From Valencia hispanica (taxonomy: Eukaryota > Chordata > Actinopteri > Cyprinodontiformes > Valenciidae), in the NCBI GenBank assembly GCA_963556495.2, contig OY747716.1, positions 28,072,818 to 28,136,817 on the forward strand: DNA of 64,000 bases. Direction: 5' to 3'. Positions 31,160 through 44,499 of this stretch are shown here, piece by piece. A program made the position numbers and the translations under genes. Position 1 is the stretch's first letter, and the number at the start of each line of letters is the position of its first letter. The notes beneath the pieces were generated by a model. It saw only the letters and a list, made by a program, of their open reading frames with translations. It did no database searches and was not told the DNA's origin.

Positions 31160-34100
31160 GGCTAGTGTTATCACTCCAGGTAATTCTTTCACATGCAAAC
31201 ACATAAACAAGGTGTGACTATCCTACATAACACCAAATATATATGTATTTGTTAGATTGCTCCAGCCCATTTAGTTCTTTGTTTATGGCTGTTCAGGAAA
31301 CATTAGAAATGTCTACAGCTGATTTCTAGGCATAATTAATCAATCATTTAAGATTTTATTGTATGCTGTTAAACAAAAATCTATAAGCTACATTGTTCTA
31401 TATAATGAGTTTAACATGTTCCAGTGGTATACAAAGTTGTAACTATTGTTCTTCTGCAAAACAATCAGGCGAATGCAATAAAGTACCGTTCAGCCATAGT
31501 AAACTGCATTGGTTAAAATAGACCATAACACACCAGAAACCCGAGCCACCCAGGCTTGTAAACTCTGATCAATGCATGCTCGTTTAACCACTCCAGCTAA
31601 TTATATAATAATCTCAGCAGACAGGGAGGTTGTGTCATAAATCTGTGCTTTGAGACTTGAGAAAATATTAGAAAGAAAACAATGAATTCACAATACGACA
31701 TCACTGAAAATCTAAAAAGCCTGGTGGGATGCAGTCTTTGCTGGGTGGTATATACCTAGGCTCATGCATTCACACTTTAACTGTACACTAACACAGAACA
31801 GTCAGTCCTTTGGTCCAAGTCTCATGGCAGTACTTTCTTTAACCTGACCTGGATTGGACTGCCCAAAACACTAAAGATCAAACTGAGTGATAAAAGCCAC
31901 TTCATGACATGTGAGAAAAAGAGGAAGAAGGAAAAAGTTGATTACTCACAACAGAGCAGAGAAATTTTCAACAACATTAATTTCCAACATTGTCCCGTCC
32001 ACGTTTAAACAAAAATTTTAAAAGGTATTTGATACATGACCCCCAAAAAAAGAAAAAAACCTCAATCACATTTTAACTGACCAATTGATCTTTAAATACA
32101 ACAATTCACATGTTTTGCTTAAATCCATAAGCTTATAATGTTCTGTGTTTAATGAGGAAAAGATGGCTTGTTTGAAGACAGCTTTTATTGCAGTTTAAGC
32201 TACTTTAACTCTTTAAAATACAATACTTTTTTTCTAAAAAGAAGCACTAATTACCAAAGGATTAACTACATGGAAAAATAAGACTTAAGAGGTCTTTGAC
32301 TTGGTTGGGGAGTTGAGAAGATGTCAAGTGCTATAATAGCAAGCATCTGTGATTCCTAGATGATAAACCCAATGACCCTTCATCTGCATGTTTCCTCCAA
32401 ATCAGCTTTTCTGGGAATCTACATCTGCTCCTAATATACACAACATTTGTATCTCTAATCAGTTAATTTCTGATGTACCAAATCAAACTGTTTAACAAAA
32501 AACAATTCTTACTTTAAAACATCACTTTGCTGTGGATCTGCAAGCAGGTCTGAAAATAATCATTTTTGAGTAAAATATAGGCATCCAGCATAAGGGCATG
32601 TTGAATTTGTTCTACTACTTAACTTTATTTTCATGTGCTATGTAAACTGATGCATAGCTTTTGCAATTTCGAATTTGTATAAAAACACTTGAAGTGGGCC
32701 GCTGTGAGGAGGTGAGATTAGAAAACCACAAATCCCAGGCAATAATTCTCAGCAGGAGGACAGTAGCAGGCATGTTGTAAACTCAAAGACCGTGTTAAGA
32801 ATAATGTAAATGGAAAACACCTGTTATTCCAGGTTTTAAAAAGAACTGTGACTAAAGAACAAAGTGCTGCGATAGGAGGGCTTCTCAGAATTGCAGTGTT
32901 TAACTAAAAACCACTCTACTGCCATCTGAAAAAAAATCATTTTCCCCTCTTCTTCCCATTTAAGAATTTACTGCTTCTTCAACAATGTGCTCACAGTTTA
33001 ATAAGCCTTGCAGAAACATCTGGATTCACTGCCTGTCAGATTCATTCAGTCTGAGTATTTATTCATGATAGGAGATAAATTTTATGCATTGCAGACCACC
33101 ATCACCAAAACATAAGTAGTGGATGGGTTTCTGCCCTATAAATATGCTCCAGACAGGATTTACAAAACTCTCTTTATGAACCTTTTTAGCAGATTAGCCC
33201 TTAAATTGAACAAGTTGTTGAGGTCACTATCAACACTAAAGAAGTAAAATACATTTCTAACAGTATTGTTTAAATGCAATGAGAACCGCTTAAATTTAAA
33301 GGATTTATACAAACTGTTCTATCATATTACCAATTACTGCTGTATTCGGCTGTATTCATATAAATATCAGTAATATTTTAGTATATTTTAAATTTGGACC
33401 ACAACTAGAGTCCAACATATTTGTGGAAATCTATCCCAATTCGTTGATCTTTTTATTGAGCATATGTGAAATATTGCCAAAAATTTACTTGACTCTGTAT
33501 TGGCTGGTGCTTAGCAAGCAGCCAGTCCAGGAACGGCATTTATTTTCCCCTGGCGCTGATTGGCTGTACCCCTAAGAGCAGAAATAAAGAAGACAGTGTT
33601 GACATTAGCTTCTGCGGTAGGGCCGAGATGGTGTTCACTGAGCCTATAAATGCATACCGAGGTATAGATGGCAAGTGAACTATCAAAATAGGAGGTTATG
33701 AGCATTTTTTAGAGGAGGTCTCCACTATTCGTAGACGGCTGTGGTCCCTAAACCCCACAAATACCAGTTCACTGTAACAAGGTTTGAAATATTTATGGTT
33801 TCAAAATTCCTTACATCATTACATTCCAACAGCTTAAAGTCCTTTTAATGTGATGCCAATGGATATTGTAGGTTTTTTCAGGTTTCTTTTTCAGTATGCA
33901 ACGTAGAGCAAATGCTGTGCTGTATTTTCCCACTTGTTGCTGTGCACTGCCAGTCAGCCAGCTGAACAAAAGGCTCCTATAGCCTTGCACCGCTTAAGTA
34001 GAAGAAATTTTGATATTTAAAAGGATTTCTGCTCATGAAATAAAACACCAGCTGTAATGTTATTGAATGTAAAGCAGGGACCCCCATAACTCCTAAGACA

Positions 34101-37100
34101 ACGCTGTTATATTTTAAAACTAGTTGGTACCCTACAAATAGCATGACTGCTAAGCAACCAGCTACAGGCTAGGTACCTGAGCAATTAGCCTTAACAGTTA
34201 ACTATTAGACTACTAATTGCAGTTTGTTACACTTTTGTTTTCTAAAAGGACAAGAATAGAAAAAATGATAAATGTCATACCCGTCCATGCCCAATCTGTA
34301 TAGACCTTTCAGGCAAAGCCTGATCTGCTGATCCATCTTCAGCTAGCCCCCAGAACTGGGATGATTTTACTTTGAACTGCAGACACATGATATAAAGGGT
34401 TAACAAAAAGTGGCTGCTGGAAAGGAAACTAATAAATATATCACTATGTCTGCCGTTACAGGGTGCCATATAAGAGGGGACATTACAAGTGTAACTTTGA
34501 AGCAAGACAGTCTTGCTCAATGTACAACAAAAAACTGCTGTATGCGTTTAAGATATTCAACCTGTTTTTGTGGAAATGCTGTTTGCACTAGTAGGCCGTA
34601 TAACAAGCTGTAATTGTTTTATTGAGCAGTCAGACCCAAACACAGACAATGGAATGGAAGCCTAAAATTGGATGTGATGATGATTTGTTGAGAAACTGAT
34701 AAAAAGACAAGAATATTGCATGAGAGGAACTGGAGAGAATCTGACAGGTGCAATAATTGGAGCGGAGGCAGGAAACATGGCACAGAAGAAACAGATGAGG
34801 TAAAGAAACTGATTGGCTTTTGGCTACTGGGGAGGTAACAGAGGGACATGAGAAACAGGTGAGATAAATCTGTGAAATGCAATGCAGCTGGGTGAGGAAC
34901 TAAACTGAGGAGCTGCAGGAAACTGACTAATAGATGAATGATCACGCAGGGATCTAAATGGTACACAAAAGCACCTTACTAAACTAAAAGCTAAATACCA
35001 ACACTAAAACAGGAATTTAAACCAATTACACTAAGAACAATATGGGGGGCGGGGGGGAAACTAAGAATCTTATTGCAAAAGAATAATCAAAAAAATATTC
35101 TCCATAAAACATTTAAAATATTTGGTTATAACTCGCAACTGCCTCACTTTGTAAACAAGAGTTAAGGCTAAAACTGGCCACTGAGATGTTGGAGCTCAGA
35201 TATTTATAAATAAGACGATGAAAAACCTACCGCTACTTCACCACAACCCAGTGAAACATTACAGGCGGTTCCTGTAGTTATTTGGAACCAAAAAGACCAC
35301 ATTAACCTGACAAATCAATATAAAAGATGGAGAAATATGGACTCTTTTACCCGTGACGGTTAATATGTCTCAACCTCAAATACACCGTGCATAATTCCTG
35401 GCGAACAGCGAAGTTAAGTTGGCATCAGTACTTGGAAATGTTTATTTTTGTGGCCTTTGGATGCAAAAAGGGCTGAAAGACTGCTTGCCTTCGGAGTCAG
35501 AAAATACTGAAGTAAGATGGATTCAGACAAGCTGTAAAAAAGCAGGACAGGCTTGATGAAGGTGGGAAAAAAAGTCAAGAACTCATCTTGATGGAGAGTA
35601 ATTAGCTCTTAAACACACAAATGTAAGTTTTGGTTTGAGGTTATCATTTGTCAGCCAGCTCACACAGCAACAAGTATGTGTGTTTCAAATAAAACTAACT
35701 CCTGCCATTGAGGATCAAATTTATTAGAGAGACACAGATTTAGAGCAAGTCATAACATTTTTACTGCTTTTGCCTTTATTTGCATTGCAAAGAAAATATT
35801 AACAGCACTTTAAAAAAGCCAGTTGATGTAATATTAGATCATAGTGTCCTGTCATAACAGGCCTGTTTAATCTTCAACAGGTGGATGAAGATCATTGTAA
35901 CTTTCAGATCCCTCTGTGTGGTTATTAATTTGAACTGTAGGAAAATTTCTAGGTCTAATGACTTTTCCATATCACTAGAACCATGCTTGAAAAGCAATCA
36001 AAGCTAAACTCACAGTTTGGCACAGGATTAAACTTGGGATTCAGACAAGAATATCTCAAACTCTGGGATAGATTTTGATTAAATCTTGTGCAACCATCCA
36101 TGGTCCATTTGGATGAATAGCCAACCAACCATAAAGATGAGTATTAATATGTTTTATTTTTGCCTTTTCATTTATTGAGTGTGATTACCTCAGCTGTGCT
36201 GTAGGATGGCCACACTGCCTCAAGGTTTTTTCTTCATGGCTCTCTAAAAAATACATTCCATTTTTGTTGCCATCATTTCAAATTATTTACATCCTATTTA
36301 TCTTTTGGCTGGCATCACCCGGTTCCTTTTCTACCTCCCAATTTATTACGCCCTCCATCATCCCAGCAATCAAATTTTACACAAGTTGTCCCACCCGTTG
36401 GTATCCTTATATCAGGACTCACTGAGGATCTTGTGTTTTCCTTAGGAAATGACTCATAAATTAACAGAGTTTCCAGGCTGGCTGTGAAAAAGCCAGACAA
36501 GCACACAGAAGGACCCCCGATTAGTTCGGCTGGGAGAAAAGGCCAGACAGGCTGAGTCTGTAGAAACAATTTAGCATCATTGTTGTCTTAAAACGTTGAA
36601 GGAAAACACATTGATCTGATGGCAGGGGTCTAGAACTGGAGTCTACCTATTTCAGGTAACAAGTCATTTGGAAGGATAAAAAAAAGATCTGGTATGACAT
36701 TATGAATAAAAAAATAGAGGGGTCTTCATTGATGCTGGTGATCATGAAATCAAGAGCTGCAAAAAGAAATCATCTTATGAAACTGGTCAATTTTATGATT
36801 TACAAGCCCCGATCTGTGATCTGCTGGTCAGAAACTAAAAGCCAGATTTTTACCTTTTCAGAGAATGTGCCAAAGTGTAAAATGTCAACCGGGTAAGAAA
36901 TTTTACCTTTAAAATAATTACAAAATCATTCTTAAATAATTCTGATACATAGAGTTTACATCAGTAGGGCTTTGTAAGGCTACTCTATACTGTAGTTACA
37001 AACATTTAAAGGTTTGTACAGTTTTACTTTAATGTGCCTAAAGAAGCTGTTAAAAAACAGCATGTCCAACACATGTTTTCAACTGCTCTTCATTAATTGC

Positions 37101-38947
37101 ATAATAAAAAGTAGTAATGTGTTTATTCTGCTAAATTTCCACAGATGTATCTTTGGGTCAGTGTAGTTCTCGGGTTTATTAAGTCTAGGGCTGATTGATA
37201 TTTTAAAAAGATGCAAAAACAATAAAGTTTGCAATGACATTAAAACTTGGGATTCAAGACAACAACAACAAATCCATCTGTAAAAAGTGGTAAAACTCTT
37301 CCACTTTGGGTTCACTGTAAACAGAGACCCCCAGATAGTAAGTAGCCAGTGCAGAAAAGAATATATAAATTGCAACAACATGGTTTTGGCATACTATGAA
37401 TCCATGGTGCTGCTATGATCATCTAATATCTGTTTGCTTACCAACCAGTTCTTTGTGGTATTGATATTGCACACACTCACATTGGGTCGTATTAAAGTAT
37501 TAATACTGTACAGGACTAGTTTAACCAACAGAAATCCTTAAACATTAATCCAACAAGTATTTGACCACAAGCCCTCAGGGTTGTACCCTCTACCACATAT
37601 GACTTGCATAATGTAGCACTACATTTTTTTCAAAAGTTGGTCTAACCACCACCTTATAACCACTATTTGAACAGATCATCCAAGTCAGACCTAAACCATA
37701 AAACACTCAACACCCAACAACTGTAACCCTTACATTTAATAAACAATGGATGTCCTGTTTTTCCTCCAGCCGAACATTTACTGCAGAGAACAGGGACAAT
37801 TTTTGTAGGTGAATATGTGTTTATGTGTACTCCCTAGGGATAAGTAACAGTTAAATTTAACATTTTTACTTGGGATAGCTAAAACCCAAATATTCAGACA
37901 GACATAAATCCAGCTGAGTAGAGAGTCTGTTTTTGGGTGTCCAATACACAAACTAAAACTCAAATACGACATTCAGCAGAGGTGTGTACATGTCTCACAA
38001 CAGTGGGTCAGTTTGCCCACCTTCCAGTTTTACACCCCCACTTTACAAAGAGCTAAAAGAAACTCACTGAAATCTTTCTGTTTTTTTTATGAGATATTAA
38101 AAACATCAATGCAAATGCGTTTCACACATAAAAAATTAATGTAGACCAGACAGCAGTTAAAAAAAGACAGACAAAAGTCTGAGTCTTCAGACACAGAGCT
38201 ACATTCAATCTCATTAAGATTGGTATTTTAGGCTGGGTCCGAGACATCTTTTTGGGACAATTACCCAAAAAGCCAACAACAGCAGGACTTTTGTTATTGC
38301 TAAGGAGGCTTTCTGAAAGTAACATAAATGCAGAAAATAGTGTTGTTCCATTACAGAAAACCTCTGGCGCAAAAGAATAGAAAAAGCCATGAAGAAAGTC
38401 TCAAGATTTCCAATTTCTTTTGAGAAATGCTGATAATTATCTGTGATTCACATAATCTCAATTCTCAGCTTCACTGAGTATAAATGCAACAAGGTAGTAG
38501 GTGGATAACATGGCAGAAACAAGGAAGTCTGAGCTCTTATAAAGAGATAACCAAAAGAACTGACAAAATTAAATTAAATTAATAAAATAAATCTAAATCA
38601 ATAACAAGAAGTCTCACTATCGGTAATAAACGTGGAACATGGATCATGCCAGGGTGAAAGAAATGAAATGAGTAAATACAAACTTTAAAGGGAGAAGAAA
38701 CTACAGCAATTCAAGAAAACTGTTTCCAACACATTCGTCAATTACATTAAAGACAAGTTCCAGCAAACTTTTTTTTCAAAAACAGCCAAAAACAAGGAAG
38801 CTGTCTTCAAATCAATTAGTCACTCCATATTTGTGGCACTTCAACAATACTTGCTATTATATATTTATAATGAACAAACAGCACTTTTTCATTCTCACTA
38901 ACATATGAATAAGCTGGTAAATTAAAGTCAAAATGCCAGTCTTCCAA
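31160..38947. other. Gene-free stretch, ~7.8 kb
   Basis: I see no exon, RNA gene or complete mobile element. Two patches look repeat-derived but are not identified: about 33480-33760 (GC-richer, ending at GTAACAAGGTTTG) and 34600-34990 (purine-rich, opening with a TTTTATTGAGCAGTCAGAC start). A G-rich run (GGGGGGCGGGGGGG, near 35044) is present. Segments such as 31540-31660 have the even, homeodomain-word-rich look of conserved non-coding DNA, which is only a guess. Confidence 0.45.
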
Positions 38948-38951
38948 TTAA

Positions 38952-39752
38952 AGACCCACTCCAATAAGAAAATCGTGTTTTTCGTGTTAACATGTTCTTG
39001 TGACATTTTTCTCATGCCAGAGGACATATCTTAAGAAAATTAAGGTCAGAATTGCATTTCTGAGTATTTCTGCTTTCAAATCGCTGTGAATCAGTAGCAG
39101 ACGCTAAAAGGGCGTCTAAAACAGACTGCGTTTGTGACATAGCAACCGCACTGCGCGGGTTACAAGCTCCTGCCCCATCCGCTCAGGTTCTGATGAGTAG
39201 AGAAGACGATGGCGGATCAACACCTGTGTGCTGTAGCGGGTTGCAATGCTAAGAAGAATGATATGAGCTTTCATACTTTACCAACACCATCTGCAGTGAG
39301 AGAGAAATGGATTAAGTTTCTTGGTCACAGCAAGAATAAAAGCCGCACTTCGGTTTGCAATCAACATTTCAGAGAAGACTGTTTCACCAACTGGCAGGAA
39401 AGAAATGGGCTTCGCCAGTAAACTGCTTTTAAAGCCGGGTGAAGTGCCTTCCATCAAGACACCATCAAGTGGACAGCCTGTATCTTTACCGGTAAGTTAA
39501 AAATTTTTCTATTGGGAGCTAATTCAAAAATCCACTTGTTGGCAAGCATTATATCAGCTTTTTCTGGGTCCGCACCAACGGTTCCGTCCACAACACAGAG
39601 GCGAATTGCTAATGAGCTACTGCCGCTCTTCTGAAACTATGTCCTAGAAAACAGCACAGGTTGTGCGATTTTGGCTAAAAACGGCATAATCATAATTTAA
39701 AGACCACTGAGAACATTTTAAAATAGCTCAAAAAGATGATCGGAGTGGGTCT
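38952..39752 (+). mobile_element. TTAA-flanked element carrying a THAP exon (Kolobok-like)
   Basis: TTAA at 38948-38951 and 39753-39756 flank 801 bp whose inverted ends AGACCCACTCCAAT and AGACCCACTCCGAT (complement) differ at one position. A THAP zinc-finger exon with a good start codon and a consensus splice donor lies in the middle (39209-39491). Beyond the donor only ~260 bases remain before the right end, so the catalytic exons have been deleted. TTAA target sites plus a THAP domain are a combination known from Kolobok-superfamily transposons, as far as I recall. P-element relatives also use THAP but make 7-8 bp duplications. The Kolobok label is an inference. Confidence 0.8.
39209..39491 (+). 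pseudogene. THAP zinc-finger first exon of a transposase, frameshifted
   Basis: The ATG at 39209 (context ACGATGG) opens a THAP-type C2CH zinc finger, a DNA-binding domain. The residues are C7-x4-C12, P25, W34, then C50-x2-H53 followed by F54. The frame as written ends after 70 residues (NWQERNGLRQ, TAA at 39419-39421). From about 39406 a second frame is open and reads MGFASKLLLKPGEVPSIKT and on to CCG at 39491, where GTAAGT (39492-39497) is a consensus 5' splice site. A single-base indel in the A-rich stretch 39398-39406 therefore splits one exon. The protein would normally bind the element's own ends. The catalytic part, in later exons, is absent. Confidence 0.82.
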
Positions 39753-39756
39753 TTAA

Positions 39757-41284
39757 GAGACAAAACGCTACAGTCACTCCTGTGAAGGAGTCTATTACTG
39801 GAAGTAAATAATAAAGCAGTTAGTAGTGATTTAGGAGCTCAAACGTCCACAAATAATTCAGATTTATTTATCCCAATGAATAAATATACAACATGGCTTG
39901 TGACTCCAGATATTGTCTCAAATCTCAACAATCTAAAATTAAAACAAAGACATGTTTTGTGACAACCCTAAAGTGATAACACATCTCAATTTCCCTGGCT
40001 GGACCTCTGATAAACCTAGCGTGAGGGAACAGGATAAAATCCATCATGTATGGTTGGATGGCAGGTAGAAAAATGTGATACAAAAGATTTACATGAAACA
40101 AAAACAAACATGCCAGAAATGTGGCAGAGGTCTTAATCAGCAGCAGCTGGTTTATTTAAACAGTAAAGCAAGGCAGATAAAAACAGTCATTTAGCACAGC
40201 TTTGTTGAGACAAGTGAGACAATGTTTCTTCAGCTGTTCCTAACGTTTCTGACTTGTAAATTTAAAAAAGGTGCAAAAACAGATTATAATTTACTGGCAA
40301 CAACGGCCTCTTGAATTTTTACTAAACTATCAATGCACCTAGCACAGCTTTAAAGGAACTCGCCAGGTATTGAAAAAATAAAAACCCATATGGAATAAAA
40401 AAAATAATTGCAATTAAGTTGGTATGCAACATTTCTTCCATCAGTGTTACCTGCATACAGTCTAAAATTTCTGTGCTTTGTTAATATACACATGAATCAA
40501 CTGATGCTGGCCAAGAAAAAGGTTTTAGCAAGAAACGTTTGTATGAATGTAACAGGACAAGTCCCTGCTGATCCCACAAACTTCCTGGTTTCACCTGTTA
40601 AGATAAAAAGGAGCAAGAAGAATTTTGCTGTGCACCAACGAAGCTAATGCAAACACATGCAGGCATTCACGAGAGCAACACCCCTGCATGTTTTGCATCT
40701 ACCCGCACTCTCCCTGATGCTCTGACATTCTCATCACCTTCCCCCGCATTGTGTGACATCCTCTATTTTCCAAGCCTCATTAACAAACACTCCAAATGCT
40801 AACATTGCATAACACGGGCTGCAGCCATTGCTAAATGTCATCCCTGCCCACGCAAACACACTTGTCGTAGTGTGAGGAAAACTAAGTGGCAGCACCGCAA
40901 CCTCTCACTGGAACATCTGCCAATTTGCTTATCATTTAACAAATCTGTGAGTGAGTTTTTCCACCCTCATTCCCATCATCCCCGTTTGCTTTCTTGGCCT
41001 ACAGGTCCTTCCATCTGTTAGCCAGCTGGTGAAAGCGGAGGATGGAAAAGAGAGGAGGTTCCTGCTCCACCCGTGTTTTTGTGACTCCCAACAGTAAACG
41101 TTTCTCCCGCTGACTGGATTGATTCCTCTCTGGGTCTCACTGGGGTCTGACCCGACCTGGGCGCTGCTTTCAGCTCCCTGCATGATGTCACATTCCACCC
41201 TAAGACACCACAATGTTAAATACAGAGCAGTGTAATGAATTACTGACAAGATCCTTCATCTATTCATTTGCTCTCTTTATTCTG
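39757..41284. other. Gene-free stretch
   Basis: Nothing recognisable. The lone TTAAAGGAACTCGCC at about 40350 resembles a TTAA-type end but has no partner. Confidence 0.4.
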
Positions 41285-41405
41285 TATGCAGTATCTTAGA
41301 AATATTAATACCCCATAAACTTTTGACATTTTGTCATGTAACAGCCATTGGATATTTTTTACATTTTATATTAAAGTAGAAGGGTAATGATGCATAATTT
41401 TTCAG
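41285..41405 (+). repeat. Tc1 terminal repeat relic
   Basis: The order of words (ATTAATACCCCATAAACTTTTGACATTTTGTCATGTAACAGCC, divided over 41307-41345, then ATTTTATATTAAAGTAGA and ATGATGCATAATTTTTC) follows the long ends of Tc1 elements. No transposase follows. Confidence 0.5.
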
Positions 41406-41509
41406 GTTTTCAACAAACAAAAAAACATAAAGCAAATAAACAACCCTCCCCCTTTTTTTTTTGCTGATAGCCCAAAATAAAATCCAGTGCCATAAATCCC
41501 TTTCAAAAG

Positions 41510-41815
41510 TGTTAGGTTATGTAGAGAGGACCCAGGCGCAAAGAGGCGTTTAGCATTTTGGGAACGCATTTTTAATGAAAAAAGGTCCACACACTCAGGA
41601 GTAGAAGACTGAACTCGACGACAAGCAGAGAGGGAAGATGTTGAAGCGATGACGATCCGACAAAGACATGAAAACACAGAGGGGCATATGTACACAGGGA
41701 AGGTAATTAGGAAGACAAGGAACGACTGGGGTCAATTAGGGCACAGGGACGGACAAAGACAGAGACAAGTCTATGGAGGACTACGGGGGTCACTGGAAAA
41801 GCAATACCGCATTTT
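41510..41815. repeat. Interspersed repeat, probably retroelement-derived
   Basis: A GC- and purine-rich block (GACCCAGGCGCAAAGAGGCG ... CACAGGGAAGGTAATTAGGA ... GGACGGACAAAGACAGAGAC) stands out from the AT-rich surroundings and resembles a dispersed fish repeat. It has no ORF with a known domain. The class is uncertain. Confidence 0.4.
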
Positions 41816-43974
41816 GACGATGAGTGCTTAATTGTGAATTAAAAATATAGATGGCTAAATATAATTTCAAATTCAACAATTAATCCATACCAAAACAATA
41901 CAAATTTGAAAAGCATTTTGTAATTACACATTTTAAATAGAAATACTAAAGAGGAATTGCAAATTGTATTTATTATTTGATTATTACATACTGTGATTTG
42001 AAAAAAAAATTCAAATCCTATTTCAAAATGGAGAATTAAATGACACAATTAATAAATGAGATTGTAAATATCTTTCCTTTTCATACATTTAAAGAAGTAT
42101 TCCCTTTTCTACATTTGTTTTCTCTGTCTGGCTCCCATTTTCAAATCCTTTTTGCAATTGCATTTCCTAAATGGTTTACCCTCTCCTTTTAGCATTTGAG
42201 TGACCCACCTGGTCCCTGAGCACACTGAAAACCAAGTTCAACCAATCACAGCTGCTCCTCGAACGTAACCAGCTCTCTCATTGGTTAGACAGACACATTT
42301 GGGTGGACCTTGCCAATCACATGAAAGACCTATTAAAAACATTTAAACATAACATTTAGTTAATGATTTGACTACACAACAACCCAAAAGTAAGCCAAGG
42401 AGCTGACCTGAATGGGGGCCACTGAGCAAAGCCTGTGTGTCAAAGCCTGTCACTCATCAATCTTTTCTTCGTTTTCCTCCTCCTCATTCTCCTTTCTGCC
42501 TCTGACAGACATGTTCAGGTTAAAGCTGATAGTGCGTAACCCGACCCTGCTGAGCACTCGCGCTCTCGCTGTAATGATCTTGGCTCTCTCCCATTCCTAA
42601 TGTTGGTTTAACCTGATGTTAATGTGGTCTTTCTGGGTTGCTGAATCAAAGCTCTGTTCCACTCGGTCCAACATATGTCTAACCTCTGTCACCTCTGCTG
42701 TTCAACGTAGTTTTCAGGTAGCACTATCTTAAGCAAGAAAGAATGTATTTGTACATCTGTATTCACATATGTTATTGCTTGTCACAGCAGGGGAAAGATG
42801 TGAGTGAGCGGCAGAATGGCAACCTGATAGTTCTTAGAAAACATCAATGCTACCACAGTCATCTTTCTAGAAATACTGAAAACACTTTTCACTCAGGAAG
42901 TTTGGAAAAATATAATTCCTGATGAAATAGTAAATTGATTTAAATTTAACTTCTTTACCTCAGTCACAAAAATAATAAATTCTGAATAAAACATTTGTAA
43001 TCACAACATGAAAACAAAAAAGCAAACTCCACATTCATATTTTTAGGATTTGTTTGTCATTCAACAAATTAATCAAAAGACATATCTTTGCAATGAGATA
43101 ATTAAGTACTTTGAAGGTAAGACATATCTGAATATTTTTAGTTGAACATTTTGTTTCAGAAACAGACTTACCAATGTTTTCCTCAATTTTGCTTTGACAA
43201 AATAAAAACCAGAAACACGTGTTACTACAGAGTTTCTTAAGGTCACCTGGCTTCACTAACCAACAATCCTGACACTTTAAGATACAAAGCTTATGAACTG
43301 TGAAATAACACAGGTCATCTGATCCATGCTCATGACAAAGGGATGAGGCTAGCATTAGATGAACAATTATAACCACAAACCAGGGAAAAAAACACAGTGA
43401 ATGTATGATTTAATCACTGCTTATAAATGTTACCACCACATAGTTAGAGCATAAACTAGGCTTGCGATGCCTGTCTGAATGACGTGAAAAGGAACATAAA
43501 TATACCTGATCTTCATTTATGAAACATGTTTACAGTAGAAAAATAGGCGTCACAGAAGTTTATTTCACTGAGGACCTGAGATGCAGCAGAGGAATTCAAA
43601 CTTTTCAACTTTAAAACTCTTCAATTTACTTCGAAACTTAGAGATACTTACAGCTTAAACATTTTACAAAGGACATTTAGGCAGAAAACAAGTTCATATA
43701 CTTTTTGAAATCACAACAATTTCCTCATCAAATCATAACCAAACAGTAGCAAATGTACTACTAAAAAAATATTTAAAAAATCAATCATCAAGCATCTCTT
43801 CAGGTTCTTCAGGGTCAACTTCAGGTGCTTGTGTGTTTAGTAAGAATCAGCTCCAGGCTTTAAAGTTGCAACATATATGTTGCACGTGCGATGAAAAAAA
43901 ATGTGTTTGATAAACAATTTTTCCATTTTGTTTTTAACTGTAAAGGCCAGTTCATAATGTATGCATTTCGGCCA
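41816..43974. other. Gene-free stretch
   Basis: No coding or repeat features are recognised. The sequence is AT-rich, with a pyrimidine-rich patch near 42465-42500. Confidence 0.45.
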
Positions 43975-44350
43975 TTTCAAAGGACTGCTCCTTGCCAAAC
44001 TGTGCGACCGCCACTGAGCTCTAGAGGTGTGTCACACTGAACGGCCCAAGATTTCAGCGGATCAAACTGCACGACGTCTCATTCTAGCAGGATGCGCCAA
44101 AAGCCAACATCATGAGTAGACTGGGGTAACAGAATTTCTGACACTGCCTAAAGTCAGTGTTGCCAACTTAGTGACCTTGTTACTATTTCTAATGACTTTT
44201 CAGGCCTCTTAACAAGTTTTTTTTTTTTTCAAAAAGCGCAGAGCGACAAATCTAGCGATATTTCTGACCACCCTTAGCTACTTTCTGTGAAACTTTGTCG
44301 CTGATATTCGCTGCAGATTAGAGACCGGGCCTACTCTGCATCCAGACTGA
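43975..44350. repeat. Probable interspersed repeat
   Basis: AGTGTTGCCAACTTAGTGAC (44156) followed by repeated GCGACAAATCTAGCGA-type words is a pattern I associate with a dispersed fish repeat. The GC content shifts at both sides. Ends are not defined. Confidence 0.4.
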
Positions 44351-44499
44351 CCTTCCAGATGCTCAGAATGGGAATGATCTGCGAATGTACATGCAGCATG
44401 ATCACACTACATGGACTACACGGAATTGTAAACCTTTCTAAGTTAATTTCACTCACTCATAAACAAAGTTGTTTTCCATTTAAAATTAATTCAAAAGTA

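Noticed and set aside
34619..34966. 115-codon minus-strand ORF rich in Leu, Ser and Phe
   Set aside because: It has low complexity and no motif, and lies in a patch that looks repeat-derived. It is most likely a chance ORF.
40350..40364. Lone TTAAAGGAACTCGCC as a further TTAA-type MITE
   Set aside because: No inverted partner was found within several hundred bases, so it may be chance.
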